Of a stretch of DNA of 64,000 bases, positions 8,531 through 18,705 are shown piece by piece. Below the pieces are notes generated by a model. That model did not search any database and was not told where the DNA came from. It saw only the letters and a program-made list of their open reading frames with translations. Positions within the stretch are counted from its first letter, which is position 1. Each line of letters starts with the position of its first letter. This stretch comes from Microbacterium pygmaeum (lineage in GTDB: Bacteria; Actinomycetota; Actinomycetes; Actinomycetales; Microbacteriaceae): positions 248,001 to 312,000 of the forward strand of contig NZ_LT629692.1 in NCBI RefSeq assembly GCF_900100885.1, read 5' to 3'. The translations under genes and the position numbers were made by a program.

Positions 8531-9129
8531 AGTCCCGTCCGGCGGGTCTCGGAGACATCCACGAGTGTGTCGCGGAGGTTCTCGGCCGCCTGCTGCGTCA
8601 GCCCGGGGATGACGACACCGGTCGATGCGGCAGCGGTGACGAGCTTGAGCTGCGCGATGCCGAATCCGCGGTCCAGCGGCCCGTGGGTGATGTCGACCAG
8701 CTGCATGCGGCCGTAGGGGACCGCCACCACGCGCTGCCACAGGATGCCGCGGCGGAAGACGAGATCGTCGTGGCGCAGCTGGTACCCGTATGCGCGGGCC
8801 TGCCGCGGAGTGATGATCAGCGTCCACGCCATCATCACCAGGAAGATGCCGCCGGGGATCCACACCCACCACTGGTGCCACACCAGCGAAACGACCAGGG
8901 CGGCCGCGAGCCCCAGCAGGAACGCGGCACCCGTCGAGATCAGCTGGACCCACACGTACTGCTTGGCCAGCTGGTGCCACGTTCCGTCGCCCAGCGGCAG
9001 CCGATTCGCCGACCGAGGCTCGAGGATCGCGTCGTACGTGTCGCGATCGAGCACGTCCGGGCTCGATGTCAGCGGAGCCGCATCACGTGCCGACGGCTCC
9101 AGGCCCTGCGGGTCCGGGCTGTTCGTCAT
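8527..9129 (-). CDS. Bacterial PH domain membrane protein, YdbS-like
   Basis: A 200-aa protein with an acidic N-terminus, two membrane helices (about residues 58-105) and one bPH_2 domain (YGYQLRHDDLVFRRG, then VVAVPYGRMQLVDI). It is the short partner of the 552-aa protein encoded next. Its start lies 47 bp inside the DUF3180 gene and its stop overlaps the next start by 4 bp, so the pair should be made together. Confidence 0.85.
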   Translation of the reverse strand: MTNSPDPQGLEPSARDAAPLTSSPDVLDRDTYDAILEPRSANRLPLGDGTWHQLAKQYVWVQLISTGAAFLLGLAAALVVSLVWHQWWVWIPGGIFLVMMAWTLIITPRQARAYGYQLRHDDLVFRRGILWQRVVAVPYGRMQLVDITHGPLDRGFGIAQLKLVTAAASTGVVIPGLTQQAAENLRDTLVDVSETRRTGL

Positions 9130-9565
9130 CGTCGTCCTTCCGGATCGTGCAGAGGTGTTCGGCGTAGAGTCCCGCGGCCACCAGCGCTGCGCCGCAGACC
9201 ACCGTCGCGATGATGGGTCCCAACGAGCCTATCGACGGCGACACCGGTCGGGTCAGCAGGAAGATCGTGAGCCCTCCGCCGAACCCGCCGACGACGGCGC
9301 CGACGATGCTCGAGGCCTTCGACAGGATGGCGACCCGAAGCGCCCAGAAGGGGTTGACCGGGGCGATCTTCCCGCGCGTGGCGCGACGGATCGGCAGGGC
9401 GAGCGCGACCACGATCGCGCCGAGCAGCGCGAGGAAGATCGGCAGCGTGATCGTGGGATTGAACGTCGCGCGTCCGCCCGCGGTCAGGGCTTGGTCGAGA
9501 AGGAAGCCTCCGGCGATGCCGATCGCTGCGGCCAGGAGCAGGATACCGGGACCCGTGCGTCTCAC
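9083..9565 (-). CDS. DUF3180 membrane protein
   Basis: A 160-aa protein with four hydrophobic segments (about residues 5-25, 38-58, 80-105, 115-135) and a short acidic tail. Its place directly after folK and its PVNPFWALRV motif are typical of actinobacterial DUF3180 proteins. It starts with an ATGA overlap of folK's stop and ends 47 bp inside the next gene. The function is unknown. Confidence 0.85.
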   Translation of the reverse strand: MRRTGPGILLLAAAIGIAGGFLLDQALTAGGRATFNPTITLPIFLALLGAIVVALALPIRRATRGKIAPVNPFWALRVAILSKASSIVGAVVGGFGGGLTIFLLTRPVSPSIGSLGPIIATVVCGAALVAAGLYAEHLCTIRKDDDDEQPGPAGPGAVGT

Positions 9566-10128
9566 GCGGACTCCCCGTCATCGCGCTGGAGCGCCGCGAG
9601 CAGCTCGTCGATCCGGCCGGCGCCCGCAAGCTCGGCGTCGGGATCGATCGAGAGCCAGGGGATCAGCACGAAGTCGCGCTCGCCGGCCCGGGGATGCGGC
9701 AGCAGCAGCGCGGGATCGTCGCTGCGCACGTCGCCGTAGACGATGAGGTCGAGATCCAGCGTGCGATCCTCCCACCCCGGATCCGAGGCCGAGCGGACCG
9801 CGGCGCGTTCGCGTCGGTAACGTGCCTCGATCGCGTGCAGGTACGCCAGCAGCACCGTCGGCGCCAGCCGCGTGGTGACGATCGCCACCGCGTTGAGGTA
9901 GGCCGGGGCCGCGGCATCCGGCCCATCGGGCTTCATCGCGATCGTCTCGATTGCCGCTGATGCCAGGACGTCATCGGTCAGCGGCAGGCGGCCGAGGTCG
10001 GCGACCGCGTGCCCGAGCGTCGCCGCGCGATCGCCGAGGTTCGCGCCGAGCGCGATGACCGCCCGGACGGAGGCGCGGGTCTCGGGAGCGGGAGCCCCGT
10101 CCGCCCCGTGTGCGAGTCGACGGCTCAT
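9562..10128 (-). CDS. folK: 2-amino-4-hydroxy-6-hydroxymethyldihydropteridine pyrophosphokinase
   Basis: A 188-aa HPPK that transfers pyrophosphate from ATP to 6-hydroxymethyl-dihydropterin in folate synthesis. Diagnostic motifs are ALGANLGDR (about residues 26-34), the metal-binding DLDLIVYGD (about 127-135) and PHPRAGERDFVLIPW (about 144-158). It overlaps folB's stop by 4 bp and DUF3180's start by 4 bp. Confidence 0.95.
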   Translation of the reverse strand: MSRRLAHGADGAPAPETRASVRAVIALGANLGDRAATLGHAVADLGRLPLTDDVLASAAIETIAMKPDGPDAAAPAYLNAVAIVTTRLAPTVLLAYLHAIEARYRRERAAVRSASDPGWEDRTLDLDLIVYGDVRSDDPALLLPHPRAGERDFVLIPWLSIDPDAELAGAGRIDELLAALQRDDGESA

Positions 10129-10505
10129 GATGAGGGCTCCTCTTCCGCGTCCCGCGAGCGACGGATCGTGACCGCCACATCGGTGAACGGCAGATCGATC
10201 GGCGCATCGGGCTTGTGCACCGTGACGGCCACCGTGTGCACCGGCTGGTCGGTCAGCAGCTCATCGGCGATGCGCTGCGCGAGCGTCTCGATCAGGTTGA
10301 CCGGCTCACCCCCGACGATGGCGGCGATGCGCTCGGCGACCTCTCCGTAATGGACGGTGTCGGCGACGTCGTCGCTGCGTGCTGCGGCCGCGGTGCTGAC
10401 GGAGAGGGTCGCATCCACGACGAAGATCTGGCCGTGGTGACGCTCGTGCTCGAACACGCCGTGGCGCCCGAAAACGCGGAGTCCGGTCAGGGTGATCTCA
10501 TCCAT
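10125..10505 (-). CDS. folB: Dihydroneopterin aldolase
   Basis: A 126-aa enzyme that cleaves dihydroneopterin to 6-hydroxymethyl-dihydropterin and glycolaldehyde. It shows GRHGVFEHER with the conserved Glu near residue 20, and the catalytic Lys in VHKPDAPI near residue 99. I set the start at 10505 (MDEITLTGLRVFG), which gives the normal family length; the longer frame upstream reads through folP. It lies 8 bp after folP and overlaps folK by 4 bp. Confidence 0.94.
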   Translation of the reverse strand: MDEITLTGLRVFGRHGVFEHERHHGQIFVVDATLSVSTAAAARSDDVADTVHYGEVAERIAAIVGGEPVNLIETLAQRIADELLTDQPVHTVAVTVHKPDAPIDLPFTDVAVTIRRSRDAEEEPSS

Positions 10506-10513
10506 GGCGTCCC

Positions 10514-11326
10514 TCAGCCTTCCCACCGTGCAGCGATCACGAGCGCATCGCGCGTCGCGGGCACGTCGTGCACCCGGACCGCCCAGGCGCCCGCTTGGGC
10601 GCTGAGGACGCTGGTGACGGCCGTCGCCAGATCGCGACGGGATTCGGATGCCGGTGCGCCGTCGTCCTGGACATCCTGCAGCGCGTCGGCGAGGAACCCC
10701 TTGCGACTCGTGCCGACCAGCACGCGATGGCCGAGGCCGACGATCCTGGACAGCGCGCGCAGCACCGCCCAATTCTGATCGCCCTTCTTGCCGAAGCCGA
10801 TACCCGGATCGAGGATGACGCGCGACGGTGCGATGCCGGCGGCCGCGGCGGCATCCACCCGCAGCGCGAGCTCGGTCACCACCTCGCGCACGACGTCGTC
10901 GTAGTCGGCGCGCGCGTACATCTGCGCGGAGTGGCCGCGCCAGTGCCCGAGCACGATGTCGGCCTCGGTCGCCGCCATCGCCCCCAGCAGGTCGGGGTCG
11001 GCCAGGCCGCCCGACACGTCGTTCACGACGCGGGCGCCCGCCTCCACGGCGGCCAGCGCGGTGGAGGCGTTCATCGTGTCGACGCTGACCAGCACCTCTG
11101 CCTCGGCGAGTCTGCGGACGACCGGGAGCACGCGCTCCTGCTCGAGGGCGGGCGCGACGCGCTCGGCACCCGGCCGCGTGGATTCACCGCCCACGTCGAT
11201 CAGCATCGCGCCCTGCGACCGCAGCAGCAGCCCCCGCTCGATCGCCGCGTCGGTGGCCTGATAGCGACCGCCGTCACTGAATGAGTCGGGGGTCACGTTG
11301 AGGATCCCCATGATCTGCGTACGCAT
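10514..11326 (-). CDS. folP: Dihydropteroate synthase
   Basis: A 270-aa TIM-barrel enzyme that joins p-aminobenzoate to the pterin, the sulfonamide target. Motifs in order: GILNVTPDSFSDGG (residues 7-20), GGESTRPGA (about 46-54), DPGIGFGKKGDQN (about 170-182), GTSRKGFL (about 204-211) and a C-terminal RVHDV. It starts 3 bp after folE. Confidence 0.97.
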   Translation of the reverse strand: MRTQIMGILNVTPDSFSDGGRYQATDAAIERGLLLRSQGAMLIDVGGESTRPGAERVAPALEQERVLPVVRRLAEAEVLVSVDTMNASTALAAVEAGARVVNDVSGGLADPDLLGAMAATEADIVLGHWRGHSAQMYARADYDDVVREVVTELALRVDAAAAAGIAPSRVILDPGIGFGKKGDQNWAVLRALSRIVGLGHRVLVGTSRKGFLADALQDVQDDGAPASESRRDLATAVTSVLSAQAGAWAVRVHDVPATRDALVIAARWEG

Positions 11327-11329
11327 GAC

Positions 11330-11932
11330 TCAGCCGTTCCCCAGCGTCCGCGATGCGCCCAGCAGCGCGATCAGCTCCGCGCGAGCGGCGGGTTCGGCCA
11401 GCTCGCCGCGCGCCGCGATGGTGACGGTCGAGGCCTCGGATTGCTGGTCACCGCGCATGGTGACGCACTCGTGGCTGGCTTCCAGCACGACCAGCACGCC
11501 GCGGGTGTCGAGCGAGCCCGCGATCGTGTCGGCGATCTGCTCCCCGAGGCGCTCCTGCACCTGCGGACGCGCCGCCAGGATGTCGACGACCTTCGGCAGC
11601 GCGCCGAGGCCGACGACCTGCTCGCCTGGCAGATAGGCGATGTGCGCGTGACCGCGGAAAGGCAGCAGGTGGTGCTCGCAGACGGAGCGGAAGCGGATGT
11701 CGCGCAGCATCACCGCCCCGGAGGGCAGGGTATCCGGCGCCGGCCCGCGGGAGACCGAGATGGTGTGGGCGAGCGGGGCAGCGGCATCCGTCCCCACACC
11801 CGAGAAGAACTCGGCGTAGGCGTCCGCGACGCGCTGCGGCGTGAGCTTCAGTCCCGGGCGTTCGGGATCCTCCCCGATCGCCGCCAGCAGCTCGCGCACG
11901 AGCGCGGCGACGCGATCACGGTCGACGGGCAC
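11330..11932 (-). CDS. folE: GTP cyclohydrolase I
   Basis: A 200-aa enzyme for the first step of folate synthesis, turning GTP into dihydroneopterin triphosphate. Zinc ligands are visible in CEHHLLPF (about residues 86-93) and in CVTMRGDQQ (about 157-165). The first gene of the folate block, 9 bp downstream of ftsH. Confidence 0.96.
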   Translation of the reverse strand: MPVDRDRVAALVRELLAAIGEDPERPGLKLTPQRVADAYAEFFSGVGTDAAAPLAHTISVSRGPAPDTLPSGAVMLRDIRFRSVCEHHLLPFRGHAHIAYLPGEQVVGLGALPKVVDILAARPQVQERLGEQIADTIAGSLDTRGVLVVLEASHECVTMRGDQQSEASTVTIAARGELAEPAARAELIALLGASRTLGNG

Positions 11933-11941
11933 GCCCCGAGC

Positions 11942-13948
<2,007 letters not shown>

Positions 13949-14013
13949 GGTGCGTTCAGGCTATAACGCGGCGCCTATGGGCAGACTGTGCATTCGCCGA
14001 CGGCGTACAGCCG

Positions 14014-14565
14014 TCAGCTGTAGACGTGCGGCGCCAGCACTGCGACGTCGCGCAGATTGCGGTACTCGTCGGCGTAGTCCAGGCCGTAGCCGACCACGAA
14101 TTCGTTCGGGATGTCGAACCCGACGTATCTGCAGTCGACCTGCACCTTCGCGGCATCCGGCTTGCGAAGCAGTGCGAACACCTCGATCGAGAGCGCACCG
14201 CGCGACGCGAAATTCTCCAGCAGCCAGCTGAGGGTGAGTCCGGAGTCGATGATGTCCTCGACGATCAGCACATGCTTGTCGTGCAGGTCGGTGTCGAGGT
14301 CCTTGCGGATCTGGACCACGCCGCTGGACTTCGTGCCGGCCCCGTACGAGGAGACGGCCATCCAGTCCATCGGCACACTGCTCGGAAGCGCCCGCGAAAA
14401 GTCCGCCATCACCATCACGGCGCCCTTGAGGACCCCGACCAGAAGCAGGTCCTTGCCGGCATAGTCGACGGCGACCTGCGCGGCGATCTCCTCGAGCTTG
14501 GCGAGGATCTCCTCCTCGGTCACGAGGACGGTGGTCAGATCGCTCTGGATCTCGGCGGCGCGCAT
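14014..14565 (-). CDS. hpt: Hypoxanthine phosphoribosyltransferase
   Basis: A 183-aa purine salvage enzyme that makes IMP (and GMP) from hypoxanthine (or guanine) and PRPP. The PRPP-binding signature VEDIIDSGLTLSWLL lies at about residues 100-114, and DLLLVGVLKGAVMV near residue 40. It is placed between ParA and ftsH in the normal tilS-hpt-ftsH order. A TAGACT -10 box ends 7 nt before the ATG, so a leaderless transcript is likely in addition to read-through. Confidence 0.95.
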   Translation of the reverse strand: MRAAEIQSDLTTVLVTEEEILAKLEEIAAQVAVDYAGKDLLLVGVLKGAVMVMADFSRALPSSVPMDWMAVSSYGAGTKSSGVVQIRKDLDTDLHDKHVLIVEDIIDSGLTLSWLLENFASRGALSIEVFALLRKPDAAKVQVDCRYVGFDIPNEFVVGYGLDYADEYRNLRDVAVLAPHVYS

Positions 14566-14572
14566 GCTGAGA

Positions 14573-14578
14573 AGTCTA
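14573..14578 (-). promoter_or_regulatory. -10 box TAGACT upstream of hpt
   Basis: TAGACT on the minus strand, 7 nt (TCTCAGC) before the hpt ATG. The spacing implies a leaderless message. It lies in the 51-bp gap after parA. Confidence 0.45.
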
Positions 14579-14616
14579 GGCTCGCGACGGCCGTGCCCAC
14601 GCGGGCGATTCGCCGC

Positions 14617-15375
14617 TCAGGACTTTCCGGCCTTGGCCGGGGAGACCTGCGACCACACCGCCTTCCAGAGCGTCGCGTACGCACGAGCTGCCTCGCTCGA
14701 GGGCGCCGAAGCGCCCACGGGCACGCGCTCGTAGCCCATCCGCTCGACGACCACGCTGTGCGGCACGGCCACGTCGATCACCTCGGGCTCGACGGCGGCG
14801 AGGTTCTCGATCGCCGCGCGATGGGCGGTCTTGCGACGATCGACCATCGAGAGGAACGCGAGGACCGCGGGCGGATGCTTCTCGGCCCTGACGATGTCGC
14901 GCACCTGCTCAAGCGAACGCGCCGACAGCGGCGAGGGGACCAGGGGCAGCACGACCACGTCGGCCGCGCGGATGACGTTCTGGGCGAGCAGCGATGAACC
15001 CGGCGGGCAGTCCAGCACGATCACGTCGTAGTCGCCCGAAAGCGAACCGAGCGCCCTGTCGATGCGCCCCTCGGAGTGCTTGGCCTGGTCGAGCACGAGC
15101 TCGAGGTCGCGGTAGCTCTCGTCGCCTGGCAGCACATCCAGCCCCGGCACCCCGGTCGCCCGGACCGCATCGGCGATCTTCGACCGACCCTGCAGGAGCG
15201 CCTCGGCGCCGCCGCGCAGCTTCGGCTTCACATCGAGGAGGAAGGTTGCCGAGCCCTGCGGGTCGAGGTCCCAGAGCAGCACGCGGTGCTTGCTCGCTGC
15301 CTCCCACGCCAGGTTGACGGCGGTCGTCGACTTGCCCACGCCGCCTTTGACGCTGTACACCGCGATGACCTTCAT
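14617..15375 (-). CDS. Orphan ParA/MinD-family ATPase
   Basis: A 252-aa P-loop ATPase of the ParA type. The deviant Walker A KGGVGKSTTA is at residues 10-19; WDLDPQGSATFLL and VLDCPPGSS are the switch and Walker B regions; PLVPSPLSARSLEQV follows. No ParB, parS-like repeat or chromosome-partition neighbour is seen; it lies 9 bp after tilS and 51 bp before hpt. It could position a cellular complex (like McdA or PpfA) rather than segregate DNA, but that is inference. Confidence 0.85.
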   Translation of the reverse strand: MKVIAVYSVKGGVGKSTTAVNLAWEAASKHRVLLWDLDPQGSATFLLDVKPKLRGGAEALLQGRSKIADAVRATGVPGLDVLPGDESYRDLELVLDQAKHSEGRIDRALGSLSGDYDVIVLDCPPGSSLLAQNVIRAADVVVLPLVPSPLSARSLEQVRDIVRAEKHPPAVLAFLSMVDRRKTAHRAAIENLAAVEPEVIDVAVPHSVVVERMGYERVPVGASAPSSEAARAYATLWKAVWSQVSPAKAGKS

Positions 15376-15384
15376 GGCCTCACC

Positions 15385-16401
15385 CTACGCAGGCGGGTGA
15401 TCCGTCGCCGCACGCGCGGTGAACGCGATCCGACCCGCTTCGCGGCGTGCGCGGCATCCCGGCAGGTCGATCGGCCCCTGTCCCGACCAGTCGGTCGCGA
15501 GACGGGCGACCTCGAGCGTCTGCGAGCGCGTGAGGCTCGCACCGAACTCCGCCTCGACGACGTGGCGGATGATCCGGTGCCGCAGGGCGGCAGGATTGGC
15601 TGCAAGGGCGGGCACCGACACGGAGATGCCGGCTTCGGCGTGCTCGACGAGATCCTCGATGGTCTCCTCGATCATCTCGTCGAAGGCCTCCGCGTCCTCG
15701 CGCAGCTGAGCGGCGGTGCGCGCCAGCGCCTCGGCGATGCCGGGGCCGAGTTCGTCCTCGAGCACCGGCAGCACGTGTTCGCGCACCCGCGCGCGGGCGA
15801 ACCGCGGATCGCGGTTGTGCGGGTCGTCCCAGACATCGAGTCCTTGGGCGGCGCAGGCGGCTCGCGTCGTCGCCCGCCGCACCTCGAGCAGCGGACGCAG
15901 CAGCAAGACGCCCTCAGCGTCGGTCTCCGGTGCCATGCCCTGCAGGCTCGCGGCGCCGGAGCCGCGCGCCAGGCCCAGCAGCACCGTCTCGGCCTGATCG
16001 TCGAGGGTGTGGGCGACGAAGATCGCGACGGCACCGGCCTCGCGGGCGGCGTGCCGGAGCGCGACGTAGCGGGCCTGCCGGGCAGCCGCCTCGGGGCCGC
16101 CGTCCACGGCGACATCGACCCGCACGACCCGCGCCTCGAGTCCGAGATCGGTCGCGGCTCGAGCGGCGCTCCGCGCCACGGCATCCGATCCGTCCTGCAG
16201 GCCGTGGTCCACAGTGACGGCGACCGCGTGCAGCCCGAGTTTCGGGGCCTCGAACGCCACGGCGGCGGCCAGCGCGAGGGAATCGGCGCCGCCGGACAGC
16301 CCGACGATGACGCTTGAACCCGCCGGAAGCGGGCTCAGCGCGCGGCGCACGGCGAGGCGGACCTCGGCGACGGTGGGATCCAGGCTCGGTCGGGTGTCCA
16401 C
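15385..16401 (-). CDS. tilS: tRNA(Ile)-lysidine synthase
   Basis: A 338-aa enzyme that modifies C34 of tRNA-Ile(CAU) to lysidine. The PP-loop SGGADSLALA lies near residue 29, and DHGLQDGSDA and HTLDDQAET are conserved N-type ATPase motifs. The GTG at 16401 is preferred: a TACCGT -10 box lies exactly 6 nt upstream, and the 92 codons of open frame further upstream cross a palindrome. It is divergent from ppa. Confidence 0.93.
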   Translation of the reverse strand: MDTRPSLDPTVAEVRLAVRRALSPLPAGSSVIVGLSGGADSLALAAAVAFEAPKLGLHAVAVTVDHGLQDGSDAVARSAARAATDLGLEARVVRVDVAVDGGPEAAARQARYVALRHAAREAGAVAIFVAHTLDDQAETVLLGLARGSGAASLQGMAPETDAEGVLLLRPLLEVRRATTRAACAAQGLDVWDDPHNRDPRFARARVREHVLPVLEDELGPGIAEALARTAAQLREDAEAFDEMIEETIEDLVEHAEAGISVSVPALAANPAALRHRIIRHVVEAEFGASLTRSQTLEVARLATDWSGQGPIDLPGCRARREAGRIAFTARAATDHPPA

Positions 16402-16407
16402 GGCCCC

Positions 16408-16413
16408 ACGGTA
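16408..16413 (-). promoter_or_regulatory. -10 box TACCGT of a probable leaderless tilS promoter
   Basis: TACCGT on the minus strand, then GGGGCC, then the GTG start at 16401. The 6-nt distance predicts transcription starting at the GTG. Confidence 0.5.
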
Positions 16414-16426
16414 CAGGCGGCCACCT

Positions 16427-16516
16427 GTGTCATAACTCCTCCTGGGCGCTGATCGAACGACCGCCGATCCGCCGAACGCGGCGGCGGCAGGCACAGCGCA
16501 GGCGGAGTTATGACAC
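16427..16516. repeat. Inverted repeat with GTGTCATAACTCC arms between tilS and ppa
   Basis: The left arm 16427-16451 and the right arm 16494-16516 pair over about 23 bp with one mismatch and one bulge (GTGTCATAACTCC.CCTG.CGCTG). The ~42-nt loop is GC-rich with its own CCGCCG/CGGCGG pairing. It is unusually AT-rich at its tips compared with its surroundings and lies in the divergent promoter region. Confidence 0.75.
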
Positions 16517-16536
16517 CCACACCCGCCCAGTAGGCT
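16508..16536 (+). promoter_or_regulatory. Candidate ppa promoter (TTATGA - 17 nt - TAGGCT)
   Basis: TAGGCT at 16531-16536 with TTATGA 17 nt upstream, about 40 nt before the ppa start. The -35 would lie within the right arm of the inverted repeat, so the palindrome could influence ppa transcription. Confidence 0.35.
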
Positions 16537-16576
16537 GGTTCGCGGCATCCCACACCCTCTTTCTAGGAGCACACGC

Positions 16577-17107
16577 ATGGCACACGACGCCGTCATCGAG
16601 ATCCCGCGCGGCAGCCGCGTCAAGTACGAGGTCGACCACGGCACGGGTCGCGTCTTCCTCGACCGCGTGCTGTTCACGCCGATGGGCTACCCCGCCGATT
16701 ACGGGTTCTTCGAGAACACGCTCGGCGAGGACGGCGACCCGCTGGACGTGCTGGTCCTGCTCGATGTCACGCTCTTCCCGGGCGTCATGGTCAGCGTCCG
16801 CCCGGTGGGCGTGCTGAAGATGAAGGACGAGGCCGGCGGAGACGACAAGCTCGTCGCGGTCCTGACCAAGGACCCCCGCTGGAGCCACATCCAGGACCTC
16901 GAGGACATCCCGGAGTACACCAAGAAGGAGATCGAGCACTTCTTCGAGCACTACAAGGACCTCGAGCCCAACAAGTGGGTCAAGGTCGACCAGTGGGGCG
17001 ACAAGGCCGAGGCCGAGCGACTGCTCGCCGAATCGATCGTCCGCTTCGCCGAGCACGAGGGCGAGACCAAGACCCAGGGTGAGGGCGTCGCGCCCAAGAC
17101 CGTCTGA
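16577..17107 (+). CDS. ppa: Inorganic pyrophosphatase, family I
   Basis: A 176-aa soluble enzyme that hydrolyses pyrophosphate and so pulls biosynthetic reactions forward. The signature DGDPLDVLVLLD (about residues 54-65) carries the metal-binding Asp residues; RVFLDRVLFTPMGYPADYGF and KWVKVDQWGD match the family. AGGAG lies 7 nt before the ATG. It ends at a strong bidirectional terminator. Confidence 0.97.
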   Translation: MAHDAVIEIPRGSRVKYEVDHGTGRVFLDRVLFTPMGYPADYGFFENTLGEDGDPLDVLVLLDVTLFPGVMVSVRPVGVLKMKDEAGGDDKLVAVLTKDPRWSHIQDLEDIPEYTKKEIEHFFEHYKDLEPNKWVKVDQWGDKAEAERLLAESIVRFAEHEGETKTQGEGVAPKTV

Positions 17108-17124
17108 GCGGGAAGCGATGCGAG

Positions 17125-17152
17125 GGGCGGATGCTGCGGCATCCGCCCTTCT
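17125..17152. terminator. Bidirectional terminator between ppa and the M23 peptidase gene
   Basis: A perfect 10-bp stem, GGGCGGATGC (17125-17134) with GCATCCGCCC (17139-17148), and a 4-nt loop, followed by TTCT. It lies 18 bp after the ppa stop, between convergent genes. Confidence 0.75.
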
Positions 17153-17167
17153 CATGGGTTCAGCGGA

Positions 17168-18553
17168 TCAGAGCCAGACGCCGCGGTCGGCCATGAAGTA
17201 GTACGGGTCGACGGTGCGTCCGTTGACATAGACCTCGAAGTGCAGGTGGCAGCCGAAGGAGTTGCCGGTCTGGCCAGTGCCTGCGATCAGCTGACCGGCG
17301 TTGACCCACTGCCCCCAGCCGACGTAGAACCCGCCGTAGGAGATGTGCGCGTAGCCGGTGGCGATGCCGCCGCCGTGGTCGATCTTGATGTAGTTGCCGT
17401 AGCCGCCGTTCTCGCCGGCGTAGACGACGGTGCCGGCCTGTGCGGCGTAGATGCCCGACCAGCAGGCCTGGCCGAGGTCGGTGCCTTCGTGGTATCCGCT
17501 GGAGCAGTAGCCGTTGCCGCACTGCACGTAGCGGGGACCGTAGCCCGACGAGACTCCGCCGGAACCGGGTCGCGCCCAGCCTGAGCCGCCGACGGATCCG
17601 CCGCCACCGCCGCCCCCGCCACCACCACCGCCGCCCCCGCCACCTGCGGCGGCAGCTGCAGCAGCTGCTTCGGCGGCGCGCTGGTCCGCGAGCGCGCGCT
17701 CGGCAGCCTTGCGCTGCTCTTCGGCGATGCGTGCGGCCTCGACGCCGGCCTGGTAGTCGGCGACGGTCTTGGCCGTGGTGTCCTGCAGCAATGCCAGCTG
17801 CGCCTGCAGCGTCGCGAGGTTGGCGGTCTGCGCATCGAGGGCGACCTGTGCGGCGTTGGCGGCCTCCTGGGCGGCGGCCATCTTCTGCTCGGCCTCCTGC
17901 TGCAGGCGGTCGCGCTCGTTGCGTGCGAGGACGGCCTGATCGCTGAGGCTCTGCGCCGAGTCGCGCGCCGTGACCGCGCTCGCGTAGACCGCCTTGTTGC
18001 GCTCGAAGAGCTTGTCCATCGTGCCGAGGCGCGCGAGGAGGTCGTCGGTGGTGGCGGCGGAGCCGGCGAAGAACAGCTCCATCGAGGTGTCATCGCCGCC
18101 GTTGCGGTACAGCTGGGCGGCGAGGCGCCCAGCCTTGTTCGCCGAGTCGACCGCGAGTGCGGCCTGCTCGTCGGCCTGCGACTGGAGCGTGTCGGCGCGA
18201 CGGGATGCTGCGAAGAACGCCTGCTGGGCCTCGTAGAACGCATCCGAGGCGACTTTCGCCGCCTCTTTGGTGCGGGCGACCTCGTCGTTCAGGCTCTGGA
18301 TGAGCCCCTGGATCTTGGAGACCTCGGCGGCCTTGGCCGACTCGTTCGCCTTGGCCGCCTCCACGTCGTCCCACGACGGGTAGTCGGCCGCGAAGGCGGC
18401 GGGGAGCATCGGTCCGCCGATCGCCGCGAGCCCGATGACACCGAGCACCCCGACGCCGAGGGCGCCGCGACGGCTCAGCGAGGGCCAGAGCGCGCGCTGC
18501 TCGCGAGGAGTCGGCGCGCAGCCGCACTCGTCGGGGGCTTGCTCGGAGTCCAC
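17168..18553 (-). CDS. Tat-exported M23 endopeptidase with coiled coil (NlpD/EnvC-like)
   Basis: A 461-aa secreted cell-wall hydrolase. The N-terminus has a twin-arginine signal (LSRRGALGVG followed by a hydrophobic run to AAFA, about residues 28-60). A long Ala/Gln/Glu-rich coiled coil (about 65-290) leads to a ~17-residue glycine run (about 304-322) and an M23 domain with zinc ligands in HEGTD (about 354) and HLHFEV (about 437). I prefer the GTG at 18553, which has GGAGGA just upstream and a promoter beyond it; the ATG at 18583 has no ribosome site. It is probably a peptidoglycan hydrolase or hydrolase activator in cell separation. Confidence 0.9.
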   Translation of the reverse strand: MDSEQAPDECGCAPTPREQRALWPSLSRRGALGVGVLGVIGLAAIGGPMLPAAFAADYPSWDDVEAAKANESAKAAEVSKIQGLIQSLNDEVARTKEAAKVASDAFYEAQQAFFAASRRADTLQSQADEQAALAVDSANKAGRLAAQLYRNGGDDTSMELFFAGSAATTDDLLARLGTMDKLFERNKAVYASAVTARDSAQSLSDQAVLARNERDRLQQEAEQKMAAAQEAANAAQVALDAQTANLATLQAQLALLQDTTAKTVADYQAGVEAARIAEEQRKAAERALADQRAAEAAAAAAAAGGGGGGGGGGGGGGGGSVGGSGWARPGSGGVSSGYGPRYVQCGNGYCSSGYHEGTDLGQACWSGIYAAQAGTVVYAGENGGYGNYIKIDHGGGIATGYAHISYGGFYVGWGQWVNAGQLIAGTGQTGNSFGCHLHFEVYVNGRTVDPYYFMADRGVWL

Positions 18554-18584
18554 GGTTCCTCCATCGGCGAAGTCAACTTCCATC

Positions 18585-18612
18585 ACACTAGCAACTCGAG
18601 TCACACGCGCAA
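18585..18612 (-). promoter_or_regulatory. Candidate promoter of the M23 peptidase gene
   Basis: Minus strand TTGCGC (18612-18607), a 16-nt spacer and TAGTGT (18590-18585). A start about 7 nt downstream leaves a leader of about 25 nt that contains the GGAGGA site for the GTG at 18553. The promoter overlaps the in-frame ATG at 18583, which argues against that ATG. Confidence 0.5.
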
Positions 18613-18705
18613 CGGTTTGTGCGTTTTCATCCTGGCCCTTCTGGGCGGGACGCGCACCTGTTCATTGCACCCTGTCGCCCGGTGATCGCCTCGCAGACGC
18701 GCCCG

